Positions 26,101 to 34,609 of a DNA stretch of 41,441 bases are shown piece after piece. The first letter of the stretch is position 1, and every line of letters starts with the position of its first letter. Source of the stretch: an uncultured Clostridium sp. (GTDB taxonomy: Bacteria > Bacillota > Clostridia > TANB77 > CAG-508); NCBI GenBank assembly GCA_946496115.1, contig CAMMFK010000002.1, forward strand, positions 1-41,441. Direction: 5' to 3'. The notes beneath the pieces were generated by a model. The model made no database searches. It was not told the DNA's origin and saw only the letters and a list, made by a program, of their open reading frames with translations. The translations under genes were made by a program, and so were the position numbers.

Positions 26101-29100
26101 ATAGTACAGGATCATCAAGTGCAAGAGACTTAAAAGTATATATAACATATAGAATAGTTGTTAGAAACCAATCACAATCTTATGATACTGCTGTAAATGA
26201 AATAGTGGATTACTTTGATGCATCAGAATATACATTTGATGGTACATTAAGTGGAAACACATATACACCAAATTCATACTCAGACTTCCAACACTCACAA
26301 GTAACATCATATGTGGGAGATAGAAATGGCAACTATATAGCTCCTCTAACAGTAAGAACTGAATCAAGCTTAGGCAATGGTAGAGGAAATACAGATATAG
26401 GTCATGGATATAGCAGTACACCATTATACTTATCAGGAATAGTCGGAACTGATGGAAATAGCAGGCTTGCAGCCGGTGGAGGTATGACATTCATTTATTT
26501 AACATTTGAAGTTAGAAAAGATCATCCAGACAGTCAAAACGGATTAGATGAAAATGGTATGGATAATAGAATTCAAATGGATGTTAATGTAAACACAGGA
26601 GAGGCAAAAGGTGTAGGCAAACAAAACATAGCAGAAATAAACAGCTACTCAACATATTATAAAACAGGTGCAAAAGTACCAGATCATTTAGATGGAAATA
26701 CTCCAGTTGATAGAAATGTTAATGGTGCAGTAGCAGGATCAATAGATAGAGATTCAAGTGTTGGTAACTTAACAAGTTCAGACTTAAATAATGAAGGAGA
26801 CTTAATTATAACTAATGATGTGTTAACAAACAGAACAGAAGACGATACAGATAAAGCTCCAAACATTAGATTGATATTCCCAGCAAGCGATGATTATGAA
26901 AGAATAGCAAGAGGATATGTATACGAAGACGAAAGAAATCAAGCTTCAAACCGTGCAATGGTTGGAAATGGTAGATATGATAATAACGAAACTCTAATAA
27001 ATGGCGTAACAGTTCAATTAGTTGAGCTAGTACAAGAAGTTGACGGCAATGGAATTCCAACAGGTAATTACTTGGGTGAATATATCTGGAATGCTAGAAC
27101 TTGGGATCAAGCAGATAGAAGATGGGAAAACGTAAATAGTAGTAGCAACTCTGGAAGCTTAAGATATTATAGTGGTCAAGGAAATTATTCAGATAATCAC
27201 ACAGTATCACCAATAATGTCGGGTGCAGGAGTAACAGCTATTGAAGGATACACATTTGGAGAAGACTCAACAGGCCAGTATGCATTCAAAGCTATGCCAG
27301 CAGGTGACTTTATAGTAAGGTTTATTTATGGCGATACAACACAAACGGTACTTACGGTAGAAGGCGGAGAAGGCGATGAAGTAGTACAATTCTTAAAAGG
27401 AGATACTTCAGAAGTAAATGTTAATGCAACAGATGGATATATATCTAAATCAGGATTAAATGCTAAATCTTACAATGGCCAAGATTACAAGAGTACAACA
27501 TATCAAACTAATGTATCTCAAGCAGGCTCATATAATGGAATAAATGGTTTTGTAAATTATGATACACAAAATTATAATTACACAGAATCAGCACAACCTA
27601 CTATGGGAGTTGCAGGAGAGCAAATAAGCAATTATGTAAATACAGAAGATGGTAGAGACAAATTTATAAACTACTATTACAATACAGGAGAAAGCCAAGC
27701 ACAAAGTGGTGTATCAGATGCAAAAGATGTTGGAAACGTAAGAGATAATACTGATGCTTATGGTAGAGGTATAACCGGCATAGATGGAGAAAGTGACCAA
27801 ACCATAGTAAATGGTAGATCAGAAGTATTAACATCTGGACTAAAAGTAGCAAGTACCGAAGAATTGGCACAAGGTGCTACAACATCTGTAGCTAAGCAAA
27901 TAGCAATGATAAAAGAGCTTATGGAAAATACAGAAATGGTAGCTCAAACCGGTGTAATAAATGCTGAAGTTGAATGGAACACAAACATTACAAATGGACA
28001 ATCTACAAATAACAATCAAGATGGAAGATTAAGTTATATATTTGAAGATATAGATTTAGGACTAGAAGAAAGACCAGTAGCACAATTAAAAATGAATAAA
28101 GAAGTATCAAATGTAAGAATAACATTACAAAATGGTACAATACTATTTGATACAAACAGACCAGTAACAAACATGTCATATGCAGACCATGAAGGACATC
28201 ATATAACATATAGTCCGGAAAATCCAAACGGAAGTGCATATAGATTAATCTCAGTAGCAATAGCCAACAACAGTACAAATACTCCAGAATTAATCACAAC
28301 CTACATGGACGAAGAGCTAATGTATGGTGCGAGAATAGAAGTAGATTATACATTTACAGTAACAAATGTTGGTGAGGTAGATTACTTAGATAATCAATTC
28401 TATTATACAGGTGTAACAAATAATGATAGTGCAAATAACGTATCAAAAACATCTGCAAAAACAGTAGTAGACTATATCACAAACAATATACAATTCCTAC
28501 CAACAAATTCAAGTAACTCGGGTTGGTCAATAAGAACTGTAGATGACTTAACTTCAAATCCAGCAACTGAAAATACAGACTATACAACAAATCCAGTAGG
28601 TAATAATGATGATTTAATAAATAACAAGTACTATAATACATTAAACACATACAATACAATAGTAACAAGCAAAGCTTTAAATACAGACTTGGTACCAGAA
28701 GCAGCAAACTTAGATGCAGCAAGTTCTGTACAAACAACAATGATGTTATCTACAACATTAACACCTGATACAGGAGAAGACACAATGGTGTACAATAATT
28801 TAAGTGAAATTGTACAAGTATCAAATACTCAGGGTAGAAGATTAAAATGGTCAGTAACCGGTAACCAACCAATGGCAGATCAAGACAGAGGATCTGATGA
28901 ACCAGCAAGACCAGAAGATGAAATATACACAAATGCAGATTTAGTAACGCCAAAAGAAATAGATGCTGATAGTTCACAAGAAATATTAATTCTTCCACCA
29001 ACTGGTAGCAACAGAAACTACACATTGTGGATTATAGTTGGAATTGTAGCTTTAGCAATCATTGCTGGAGGTATAGTACTAATAAGAAGATATTTTAAGA

Positions 29101-29108
29101 AGAAATAA
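23121..29108 (+). CDS. Giant LPxTG surface protein with thioester-like N-terminus and two SdrD B-like domains
   Basis: 1995 residues. N-terminal membrane/signal segment (about 12-35). Residues about 60-150 resemble a thioester adhesin domain: a YFC motif (Cys76) followed by MQNIVWASW (Gln139). A Pro-rich hinge lies at about 588-625. SdrD_B domains are at about 631-714 (GYVWEDLG...GGIQVTLHDAN...GQYGFKDL) and about 1258-1413 (GYVYEDERN...NGVTVQLVEL...GQYAFKAMPAGDF), each followed by a DUF11-type module. At the C-terminus LPPTG (1958-1962), a hydrophobic helix and RRYFKKK form a canonical sortase signal. AAGGAGG precedes the ATG. No sortase gene is in the window. Predicted cell-wall-linked adhesin; the ligand is unknown. 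Confidence 0.87.
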   Translation: MRHKTKHFTLKKIIAIIIIIATLISAGISTFYLLFSGEDVQSVEGTFATAGGSVTLGSLGGCNTTEMYTLNANYFCANPNYASSRRLRNSKQVDKSPVAPDGGYSATEQETTYTQLRSGQLPQTVAYAKWQGARGATMQNIVWASWNWDDGYELLTGHDTTSNNVNSGGIAGRSERFANFVNYVLTDGTTFTLSATPTTDESDDLKVMIDQANTTYTVGPYVIDFANSSSTTRDGLMTLGDLVYDEIVNDYDGKFIWGDIGANIVTPDGNISTPSNIKVLDSSGSEISSKFPKFGQEFYIQYTSSDKITKIVPSLAINFVTKITGTGTTYQSSQCEFRIHDDATMQYLTAAMREYKYAKKYNIEDGLFTNVNSLNITGETTDVASIFSDIKTSIATNIKKYAEEGDYPVGSVEVDIGEEGSGHILGIFSDEDNTFHKGNISIGTQLVKVDEKKAYLLNNNDGTPTWWDDNIPSGFLDNPQNSIDDERAYTIYKAYGQVRSDDGTILNDLDSEDDGEGQPTEEYCPNADAVFNQLYPGIPSEPSTSASDLAKNWAKYNLRYAIKFAAEYPVVKEENEYLQPAVTVSVSKPSEPGMPPIPTIPSTPGTPYPPVTPGITTSTGSTKVILPGKSINMYIGGYVWEDLGFTKESVENGRYDSGNESRFGGIQVTLHDANTDQVVASTTTDSNGQYGFKDLHPMHKYCVEFTYNGQVYQHTYYNNNLSGGYSTATEKSNDRTDLNTRFETIDSTPNNYLADDRQNKSYGMYVRIPASDGTYLSYTPTVYTDGQNTGALRFCDVLEIFRKANVNGKNIDSSSQDTMESTYNTLSTDRTYASSEGSFKEELRNIASSQGKTISEPELNSLWNYINHCMISSYTIRYPEEDRFVLEDVDNPQEGNVIGYEYLYTPSRDQSRNVDFGLNARDTADLAIQKDVYKATVRVNGKTQTYMYNNKDADIDDDGNWNITVRQADYLYNGGTRYTREIRKSEYLYDGTIYSTGSSSARDLKVYITYRIVVRNQSQSYDTAVNEIVDYFDASEYTFDGTLSGNTYTPNSYSDFQHSQVTSYVGDRNGNYIAPLTVRTESSLGNGRGNTDIGHGYSSTPLYLSGIVGTDGNSRLAAGGGMTFIYLTFEVRKDHPDSQNGLDENGMDNRIQMDVNVNTGEAKGVGKQNIAEINSYSTYYKTGAKVPDHLDGNTPVDRNVNGAVAGSIDRDSSVGNLTSSDLNNEGDLIITNDVLTNRTEDDTDKAPNIRLIFPASDDYERIARGYVYEDERNQASNRAMVGNGRYDNNETLINGVTVQLVELVQEVDGNGIPTGNYLGEYIWNARTWDQADRRWENVNSSSNSGSLRYYSGQGNYSDNHTVSPIMSGAGVTAIEGYTFGEDSTGQYAFKAMPAGDFIVRFIYGDTTQTVLTVEGGEGDEVVQFLKGDTSEVNVNATDGYISKSGLNAKSYNGQDYKSTTYQTNVSQAGSYNGINGFVNYDTQNYNYTESAQPTMGVAGEQISNYVNTEDGRDKFINYYYNTGESQAQSGVSDAKDVGNVRDNTDAYGRGITGIDGESDQTIVNGRSEVLTSGLKVASTEELAQGATTSVAKQIAMIKELMENTEMVAQTGVINAEVEWNTNITNGQSTNNNQDGRLSYIFEDIDLGLEERPVAQLKMNKEVSNVRITLQNGTILFDTNRPVTNMSYADHEGHHITYSPENPNGSAYRLISVAIANNSTNTPELITTYMDEELMYGARIEVDYTFTVTNVGEVDYLDNQFYYTGVTNNDSANNVSKTSAKTVVDYITNNIQFLPTNSSNSGWSIRTVDDLTSNPATENTDYTTNPVGNNDDLINNKYYNTLNTYNTIVTSKALNTDLVPEAANLDAASSVQTTMMLSTTLTPDTGEDTMVYNNLSEIVQVSNTQGRRLKWSVTGNQPMADQDRGSDEPARPEDEIYTNADLVTPKEIDADSSQEILILPPTGSNRNYTLWIIVGIVALAIIAGGIVLIRRYFKKK

Positions 29109-29126
29109 TAATATATCTTAAAATGC

Positions 29127-29160
29127 AAAACTAGGACACTATATGGTGTCCTAGTTTTTG
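29127..29160 (+). terminator. Strong terminator of the surface-protein operon
   Basis: Perfect stem AACTAGGACAC / GTGTCCTAGTT around TATATG, followed by a T-run, 20 bp after the stop codon. Confidence 0.9.
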
Positions 29161-29189
29161 GCATAGTTACAGTTCATTAATTTTTGTAA

Positions 29190-29340
29190 AAGTTGCAATA
29201 TATGTTTTGTAGCTTTTAGCGACCTGAGGTAGCGCTAGCATTTTTGTCTTTAACTAAATAGGACTACCGAAGTGAGCGTGCGAGCGCTTTCGCGAAAGCG
29301 AAACCGCGAGGCAAATGCGGAAAAATGTATATTGCAACTT
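29190..29340 (+). repeat. Intergenic palindromic repeat, long form, copy C
   Basis: 151-bp GC-rich island just after the operon terminator. Exact 13-bp terminal inverted repeat AAGTTGCAATATA (29190-29202) / complement (29328-29340). The interior contains TTTTAGCGACCTGAGGTAGCG, an AACTAAATAGGACT segment (AACTAAGTAGGACT in the reverse of A and B) and a perfect 16-bp palindrome CGCTTTCGCGAAAGCG at 29285-29300. No ORF of note. The remaining gap to spoIIE (29341-29598) holds only the promoter region described next. Confidence 0.8.
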
Positions 29341-29480
29341 GATATACTTTTAAATTAGTTGTAAACTGTAAATTTGACAAAAAATTCACACATCTATTGT
29401 AATTTTAAGCATTTTAAGATAAAATAAGTACAAAATATATCACAATTTGTAAAATACTTTTTTAATTTTCATACCCTAAT

Positions 29481-29513
29481 TTGACAAAAAAAATCATGGA
29501 CAAGTATTAAAAT
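29481..29513 (+). promoter_or_regulatory. Spo0A-type promoter of spoIIE (21-bp spacer)
   Basis: TTGACA (29481-29486) and TAAAAT (29508-29513) are separated by 21 bp rather than 17. B. subtilis spoIIE is known for SigA-like hexamers 21 bp apart that need phosphorylated Spo0A. The -35 overlaps TTTGACAAA, the reverse of a 0A-box-like TTTGTCAAA (consensus TGTCGAA); a second TTTGACAAAA is at 29373-29382. Regulation by Spo0A is inferred from this layout. Confidence 0.65.
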
Positions 29514-29598
29514 ATGCTTAATAAAAATTACACAAGATTGAAGTTTGGCTTTAAATTAGCAATTTAAGTGTAAATTAAAAAAGTAAGAGGTGTGAAGG

Positions 29599-32043
29599 AT
29601 GTTACAAAATATTTCAAAAGAATTAGACTATAATAATGCTGAAGAAGTAAAAAACAAAAACGATTTTGCTGAAATCGCAAAAAAAATATTCACTAAGCAA
29701 AACATAGCTATATATTTAATAACTTTTTTAATATCCATGGTAGGACTTGGTGAAGATAATTTAATTGCACCATTTGGTATAGCTTTTACTGCTGCATGTA
29801 TTAGTAATGGTATGCCACTTGCTATAGTGTTTATATCAAGCATTATAGGTACAACGATGAAGTTTGGATTTAATGGATTACTAATGTATGTAGTTGCCGC
29901 GTTAATAGTTTTGTTATTTTCGGTAATTGCTAAGCCTAAAAGAATTTATGATGATGCAAATGAAAAAATTAGATTGGGTGCAAGACTTACTATTTCAGTT
30001 TTTTTAGTGCAATTTATATACATATTATTTACAGGGTTTTATATGTATGACTTTTTAACAGCAATAATGATTGCTATTACAAGTTATATATTTTATAAAA
30101 TATTTGTTAATTCTATTTCAGTTGTTAAGGAATATGGAATTAAAAAGGCTTTTACTGTAGAAGAAGTTATAGGAGCTAGCTTATTATTATCCATAGCACT
30201 ATCAGCAGTAGGCAATTACAATATATGGGGATTTGGCATTAGAAATATATTTTGCATTTTTATGGTTCTATATTTAGGATATAGAAATGGAATGTTAGTA
30301 GGTGCTACTGCAGGTATAACAATAGGAGTAGTTATTAGTATTTTAGGAGGGGAAGAACAAATACTTATTGCAGCTTATGCAATATCAGGACTAATAGCAG
30401 GACTTCTAAATAAATTTGGGAAAATAGGTGTAATAATTGGATTTATTATAGGAAATATTGCTGTGGCTTATGCTGCAAATGGTGGAGTGCACAATATAAT
30501 AATGTTCCAAGAAATTTTAATTGCAGCAGTAGGTTTACTCTTTGTGCCTAAGGCTACAAAAATAAATATAGAAGATGTTATACCAAATACAAAACTTTTG
30601 CCAGAAGCAGGTGGAAGTTTAGAAGAAAGCAGTGTAACTTTAGATAAATTAAATAGCATATCTAAAACAATTTCAGATATGGCAAGTAATTACGAAGATA
30701 GTGATATTTATGACAGAAACCTAGAAATGTTTGAAGATGAACTTCTAAACAATTTAGACGGCTTAGAGGGAAATAACTTATATGATGATATATATAATAA
30801 CGAAGATAATATTATAGAAGATATTTTTGAGTTTTTGCAAGAAAATGGCGTAATGACCGATAATGGATTTATAAGCATATTTGCTAAGCATAATATATAT
30901 CTAGTGAATTCTGAAAACGATTATATAAAAGCAGAAGAACTAGACGAAATGCGTGAAATAATAAAAGCTATAAACACAGCATACAGAATTAGTAAAAACA
31001 ATTTTATATGGCAGAAAAAACTTGATGATAATAACAAAAATTTATCAAACCAATTAAAAAATGTTTCAAGGGCAATAAATAATATTGCAACAGGAATAAA
31101 AGAAAACTCTGATGAATATGAAAGTGAAAAAAAAGAGGTAGAAGATTTACTTAAAGAAAAAAGTATTAATGTAAAAGAAATATCTATAAAAAAAGAAAAT
31201 ACAGGCAAAACAATAATAAACGCATATACAAATATATGTGATGATGCAGAAGGTAAAAATTGCCCAATAAAACCTATAGAAAAGGTGCTAAACAAAGTAT
31301 TTGATGAAAAATTTGTTTTGCAAGAACAAAAATGTGGTATAAGATTAAACAAAAATATTTGCTCTTACACATTTACATCAGAAGATAAATTTATTATTCA
31401 AACAGGCATAGCTAAGTCAAAGAAGCATGACTCAATTGTCTCTGGAGATAACATATCTCAAATAAGACTTGGAGATGGCAAATACATGCTTGCAATAAGC
31501 GATGGAATGGGCTCTGGTGCAGAAGCAAGAAGAAACAGTAAAATTGCAATAAGCATGCTAGAAAGATTGTTCAGCACAGGTTTTGACAAAGAAACCTCAA
31601 TAAATTTAATAAATTCTGCAATTATGAATGCAAATAAAGAGGATATGTATGCAACATTAGATATAGAAATCTTAGACCTTTATGCAGGAAAACTGGAAAT
31701 TCTTAAAAACGGTGCATGTCCTACATATATTAAGAAAAATAGAAGTGTAAATATTATAAAATCTACATCATTGCCAGCAGGAATTGTAAATGATATTAGT
31801 GTAGATACATATGATACAGATTTAAATGATGGAGATATAGTGGTTATATGTAGTGATGGAATTATAGAATCAAACAATGAATATGCCAACAAAGAACTAT
31901 GGATAAAGTACTTGTTAGAAGAAATTCAAACAGACTCTCCAGAAAGAATAGCAGATATTATTTTGCATGAAGCTATAGATAATAATTTTGGCAAAGCTAA
32001 AGATGATATGACTGTAATTGCATTTAGAGTAAATAAAAAATAG
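29599..32043 (+). CDS. spoIIE: Stage II sporulation protein E, serine phosphatase
   Basis: 814 residues (B. subtilis 827). An N-terminal domain of about ten membrane segments (37-320) is followed by a charged helical central region (about 335-590), which in B. subtilis binds FtsZ, and a C-terminal PP2C-type phosphatase (about 595-812). The metal-binding DGMGSG is at about 635-640; GACPTYIKKN near 705 and CSDGIIES near 750 are further PP2C motifs. SpoIIE dephosphorylates SpoIIAA to release sigma F in the forespore and helps place the polar septum. An AGAGGTG ribosome site precedes the ATG. Its presence marks the organism as a spore former or a recent descendant of one. Confidence 0.96.
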   Translation: MLQNISKELDYNNAEEVKNKNDFAEIAKKIFTKQNIAIYLITFLISMVGLGEDNLIAPFGIAFTAACISNGMPLAIVFISSIIGTTMKFGFNGLLMYVVAALIVLLFSVIAKPKRIYDDANEKIRLGARLTISVFLVQFIYILFTGFYMYDFLTAIMIAITSYIFYKIFVNSISVVKEYGIKKAFTVEEVIGASLLLSIALSAVGNYNIWGFGIRNIFCIFMVLYLGYRNGMLVGATAGITIGVVISILGGEEQILIAAYAISGLIAGLLNKFGKIGVIIGFIIGNIAVAYAANGGVHNIIMFQEILIAAVGLLFVPKATKINIEDVIPNTKLLPEAGGSLEESSVTLDKLNSISKTISDMASNYEDSDIYDRNLEMFEDELLNNLDGLEGNNLYDDIYNNEDNIIEDIFEFLQENGVMTDNGFISIFAKHNIYLVNSENDYIKAEELDEMREIIKAINTAYRISKNNFIWQKKLDDNNKNLSNQLKNVSRAINNIATGIKENSDEYESEKKEVEDLLKEKSINVKEISIKKENTGKTIINAYTNICDDAEGKNCPIKPIEKVLNKVFDEKFVLQEQKCGIRLNKNICSYTFTSEDKFIIQTGIAKSKKHDSIVSGDNISQIRLGDGKYMLAISDGMGSGAEARRNSKIAISMLERLFSTGFDKETSINLINSAIMNANKEDMYATLDIEILDLYAGKLEILKNGACPTYIKKNRSVNIIKSTSLPAGIVNDISVDTYDTDLNDGDIVVICSDGIIESNNEYANKELWIKYLLEEIQTDSPERIADIILHEAIDNNFGKAKDDMTVIAFRVNKK

Positions 32044-32064
32044 GTGCGGTATGCATCTATTTTT
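32036..32064 (+). terminator. Terminator of spoIIE overlapping its stop codon
   Basis: AAAAATAGGTGC (32036-32047) pairs with GCATCTATTTTT (32053-32064), one G-T pair, 5-base loop; the TAG stop is inside the stem. Confidence 0.7.
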
Positions 32065-32075
32065 CATTTAACATA

Positions 32076-32104
32076 TTGAAAAATTACGTAAAAACTGATA
32101 TATT
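32076..32104 (+). promoter_or_regulatory. SigA-type promoter of the WG-repeat gene
   Basis: TTGAAA (32076-32081), 17 bp, TATATT (32099-32104); GGAGGT ribosome site close to the ATG. Confidence 0.65.
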
Positions 32105-32133
32105 ATATATGAATAATAAAATCGGAGGTAAAT

Positions 32134-33660
32134 ATGTCTAATAGAGGTAGAAGGTATGATGGTGAACCCAAGCTAAATATTAAAAAAGTAATAGCAGTAT
32201 TAATCATACTAGCAGTTATAATAATGTGTGTAATCTTAATTTATAAATTTGCCACAGATGAAAGCAGTAGTGAGACAAAAACAGTAACTAATTCATACAT
32301 CACAGTATTTTCAGAAGGAAAATGGGGTGTAATTAATTCAAAAGGAGAAACAATAATTCAGCCGACCTATGATGATATGATTATTATTCCGGATCCTACG
32401 AGGGCAATATTTATAGTCCAGTCAAATGTTGATTTAGATGCAGGTACATATAATTCTAAGGCAATAAATGACAAAGGAGAAGAATTATTTACTTCTTATC
32501 AAAGTGTAGAGGCTTTGCAAAATGTAGACTCAGTCAATGCAATTACATATGATACTACAGCCTTAAAAGTTTATAATGGAGAAAAATATGGCCTAATAAA
32601 TTTTAATGGAACAGAAATACTTAGTCCTACATACGACTCAATAACTCCACTTTCTGGTGTTAGAAATAGCTTTGTTACTGTTAAAGATAAGTTATATGGA
32701 CTAGTAGATAATAGTGGAAATGTCATAATAGATAACTTATATACAGAAATAACTAGCTTAACAGATAGATATGAAGATGGGTATGTTGTAAGAGACCAAA
32801 ATGAAAATTATGGATTAATTAATTATAATAAGCAACAAGTTCTTGAATGTAAATATTCTGAAATTAAACATGTAACAGGAAATAATTTATATGCAGTTAG
32901 AGAAAATGGAAACTTAGAGTTAATAAATGCAAGTGGTGATGTGCTTATAGGAAGCGGATTTGATGATATAAAAAGTATAGATAGCAATAATGTAATATTT
33001 ACAAGAGAAAACAAATATGGAATAATGGCATCAGACGGAACAGTTTTAGTTGAGCCAACTTATGATGAACTAACATATACATTTGATGGAAATTATATAG
33101 CAAAAAATGGAGATAATTATGGAATAATTGATACATCAAACCAAACAAAAGTTGATTTTACATATAGTTATATAACTTATATGTCAGATGAAAATTTTAT
33201 AGAAGCTGACAAAGAAGACAGCAATACAGACCTTTTAGATACTTCTTTTAATGTAAAGGTTACAGGAATAGTTTCTGAAATAAATACAAGTAAAGGATAT
33301 GTAAAAGTAAGAGCTGATGGAGAATATAAGTATTATAATTTTAGGCTAGAAGAAAGAACAGCACAAGACATATTTACAACAAATACATTATTCTTATCTA
33401 GACAAAATGGTAAATATGGATATGTCAATAAAGAAGGAATAGTTGTAGTAGACTACATTTATGATGATGCGACAGAGCAAAATGATTATGGATATGTGGC
33501 AGTTAAGCAAAATGGAGTATGGGGAGCTTTAGACCAGAATGGAAATGTAATAGTTACACCTTCATACGAATTAACACAAAACACAGTTATTAGTTTTATA
33601 GGTAAGTGGCACTTAGCACCAGATTTGAATGCAAATTATTATACTGATGTTAATGAGTAG
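32134..33660 (+). CDS. WG repeat-containing membrane-anchored protein
   Basis: 508 residues. A short basic cytoplasmic N-terminus, one membrane helix (about 19-44), then at least nine WG (KWG) repeats from about residue 62 on. Each has the pattern G-x-W/Y-G-h-h-N/D-x-x-G-x-x-h-h-x-P-x-Y-D/E, for example GKWGVINSKGETIIQPTYDD and EKYGLINFNGTEILSPTYDS. The repeats should form a beta-propeller-like or solenoid extracellular domain. WG proteins are common in Clostridia and Bacteroidetes; their molecular role is unknown. Own promoter; a short repeat copy (E) follows its stop. Confidence 0.88.
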   Translation: MSNRGRRYDGEPKLNIKKVIAVLIILAVIIMCVILIYKFATDESSSETKTVTNSYITVFSEGKWGVINSKGETIIQPTYDDMIIIPDPTRAIFIVQSNVDLDAGTYNSKAINDKGEELFTSYQSVEALQNVDSVNAITYDTTALKVYNGEKYGLINFNGTEILSPTYDSITPLSGVRNSFVTVKDKLYGLVDNSGNVIIDNLYTEITSLTDRYEDGYVVRDQNENYGLINYNKQQVLECKYSEIKHVTGNNLYAVRENGNLELINASGDVLIGSGFDDIKSIDSNNVIFTRENKYGIMASDGTVLVEPTYDELTYTFDGNYIAKNGDNYGIIDTSNQTKVDFTYSYITYMSDENFIEADKEDSNTDLLDTSFNVKVTGIVSEINTSKGYVKVRADGEYKYYNFRLEERTAQDIFTTNTLFLSRQNGKYGYVNKEGIVVVDYIYDDATEQNDYGYVAVKQNGVWGALDQNGNVIVTPSYELTQNTVISFIGKWHLAPDLNANYYTDVNE

Positions 33661-33662
33661 GA

Positions 33663-33707
33663 GGTGTATTGCCTCAGGTCACTAAATGTTTCAAAATATA
33701 TACTGCC
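33663..33707 (-). repeat. Intergenic palindromic repeat, short form, copy E
   Basis: On the minus strand the centre CATTTAGTGACCTGAGGCAA matches the centres of copies D and C. The ends GG-GTAT (33663-33669) and ATAC-CC (33700-33707) can pair imperfectly. It lies between the WG-repeat gene and the next gene. Confidence 0.6.
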
Positions 33708-33741
33708 ACTTTTATAAAAATATAGATAAGGAGAACAAAAG

Positions 33742-34527
33742 ATGGAAGAAAAACAAAGTTGTAAAATAGTACCGATGATAACTAAAAAGAAAGAAATGTA
33801 CAAATTTTATGAATTTGTATTAAAAAATGGGTATGAAATAAAAATATTTAATAAAAAGCAAGATTCACATTTGTATAAGTATTTTCTTCCTGCAATTAGA
33901 GATTACATGTTTTGGACATTTAACTTAAATAACGACAAAAAGTTTAAATCAATGGATAGAGAAATGCAATCTGCTGTATGTAATAATTATTCTTGCACAA
34001 TATTTGAAAAGGAAGATACACTTGTTGTAGCTTTTCATACTGGAGTAATATTTGCTGTTGGTAATGATAATAAAGAAACTGAAAAAATAAAAGAGTATGA
34101 CGGGCTTTTAGATATTTCAAAAATAAATATTGATAGTGAAAAAGTTTACAAAATAGATGCTGAAAATATGGAAAACTTGTATATTTATATAATCACTTTA
34201 TATAAATATGTGATGTTAAATATGCTAGATAAAGCTATGGAAGATAAAGATTCTTTTGAAAAAAATAGAAATGAGTTTGTAAACTTTGTTCAAGAAATAT
34301 ATTCGAAAAAGATAACAGAAAATTTGTCAGGCAATAAAATTGCAAATGACTGGGAGCAAAAACTAGGCTTAGATAAACTTTATATTTCTGTAGAAAATAA
34401 ATTTGATTTACTTTATAGAAATATTAAATTAGATAGTCATAATACAATGTTTAGAATTATAATTATTTTGCTTGTTGTACTTATTATAATTGCTACAATA
34501 AATTTGGGTAATTTTTTGGCGTACTAA
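33742..34527 (+). CDS. Hypothetical protein with C-terminal membrane anchor
   Basis: 261 residues, not recognised. A mixed soluble body (1-230) with no signal peptide, rich in Lys/Glu/Asn, includes a hydrophobic beta stretch DTLVVAFHTGVIFAVGN (about 94-110). A single strong membrane helix lies at about 236-256 with only a few residues after it, so a tail-anchored protein facing the cytoplasm is likely. AAGGAG precedes the ATG at 33742. It sits between the WG-repeat gene and acpS, same strand, but an inverted repeat separates it from acpS. No function is proposed. Confidence 0.75.
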   Translation: MEEKQSCKIVPMITKKKEMYKFYEFVLKNGYEIKIFNKKQDSHLYKYFLPAIRDYMFWTFNLNNDKKFKSMDREMQSAVCNNYSCTIFEKEDTLVVAFHTGVIFAVGNDNKETEKIKEYDGLLDISKINIDSEKVYKIDAENMENLYIYIITLYKYVMLNMLDKAMEDKDSFEKNRNEFVNFVQEIYSKKITENLSGNKIANDWEQKLGLDKLYISVENKFDLLYRNIKLDSHNTMFRIIIILLVVLIIIATINLGNFLAY

Positions 34528-34530
34528 TAG

Positions 34531-34579
34531 TTTGGGTGATTGTGAATCTCTTTTGGTGTTTTAATTATACCTACCCAAA
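34531..34579. repeat. Inverted repeat before acpS
   Basis: TTTGGGT (34531-34537) / ACCCAAA (34573-34579) close a 35-base T-rich loop, with no following T-run, so not a classical terminator. No clear similarity to the A-F repeat centres. Confidence 0.4.
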
Positions 34580-34609
34580 TATTAAATTTGATGAAAGTAA
34601 GGAAATTTT

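Noticed and set aside
18225..29025. Many reverse-strand ORFs of 60-140 codons inside the surface genes and elsewhere
   Set aside because: They lack ribosome sites, are low-complexity mirror images of Asn/Thr-rich coding sequence, and overlap secure genes entirely.
9443..29340. CRISPR array or tRNA/rRNA genes
   Set aside because: No regularly spaced direct repeats with unique spacers and no cloverleaf or rRNA-like sequence seen anywhere in the window; the repeats are scattered and palindromic.
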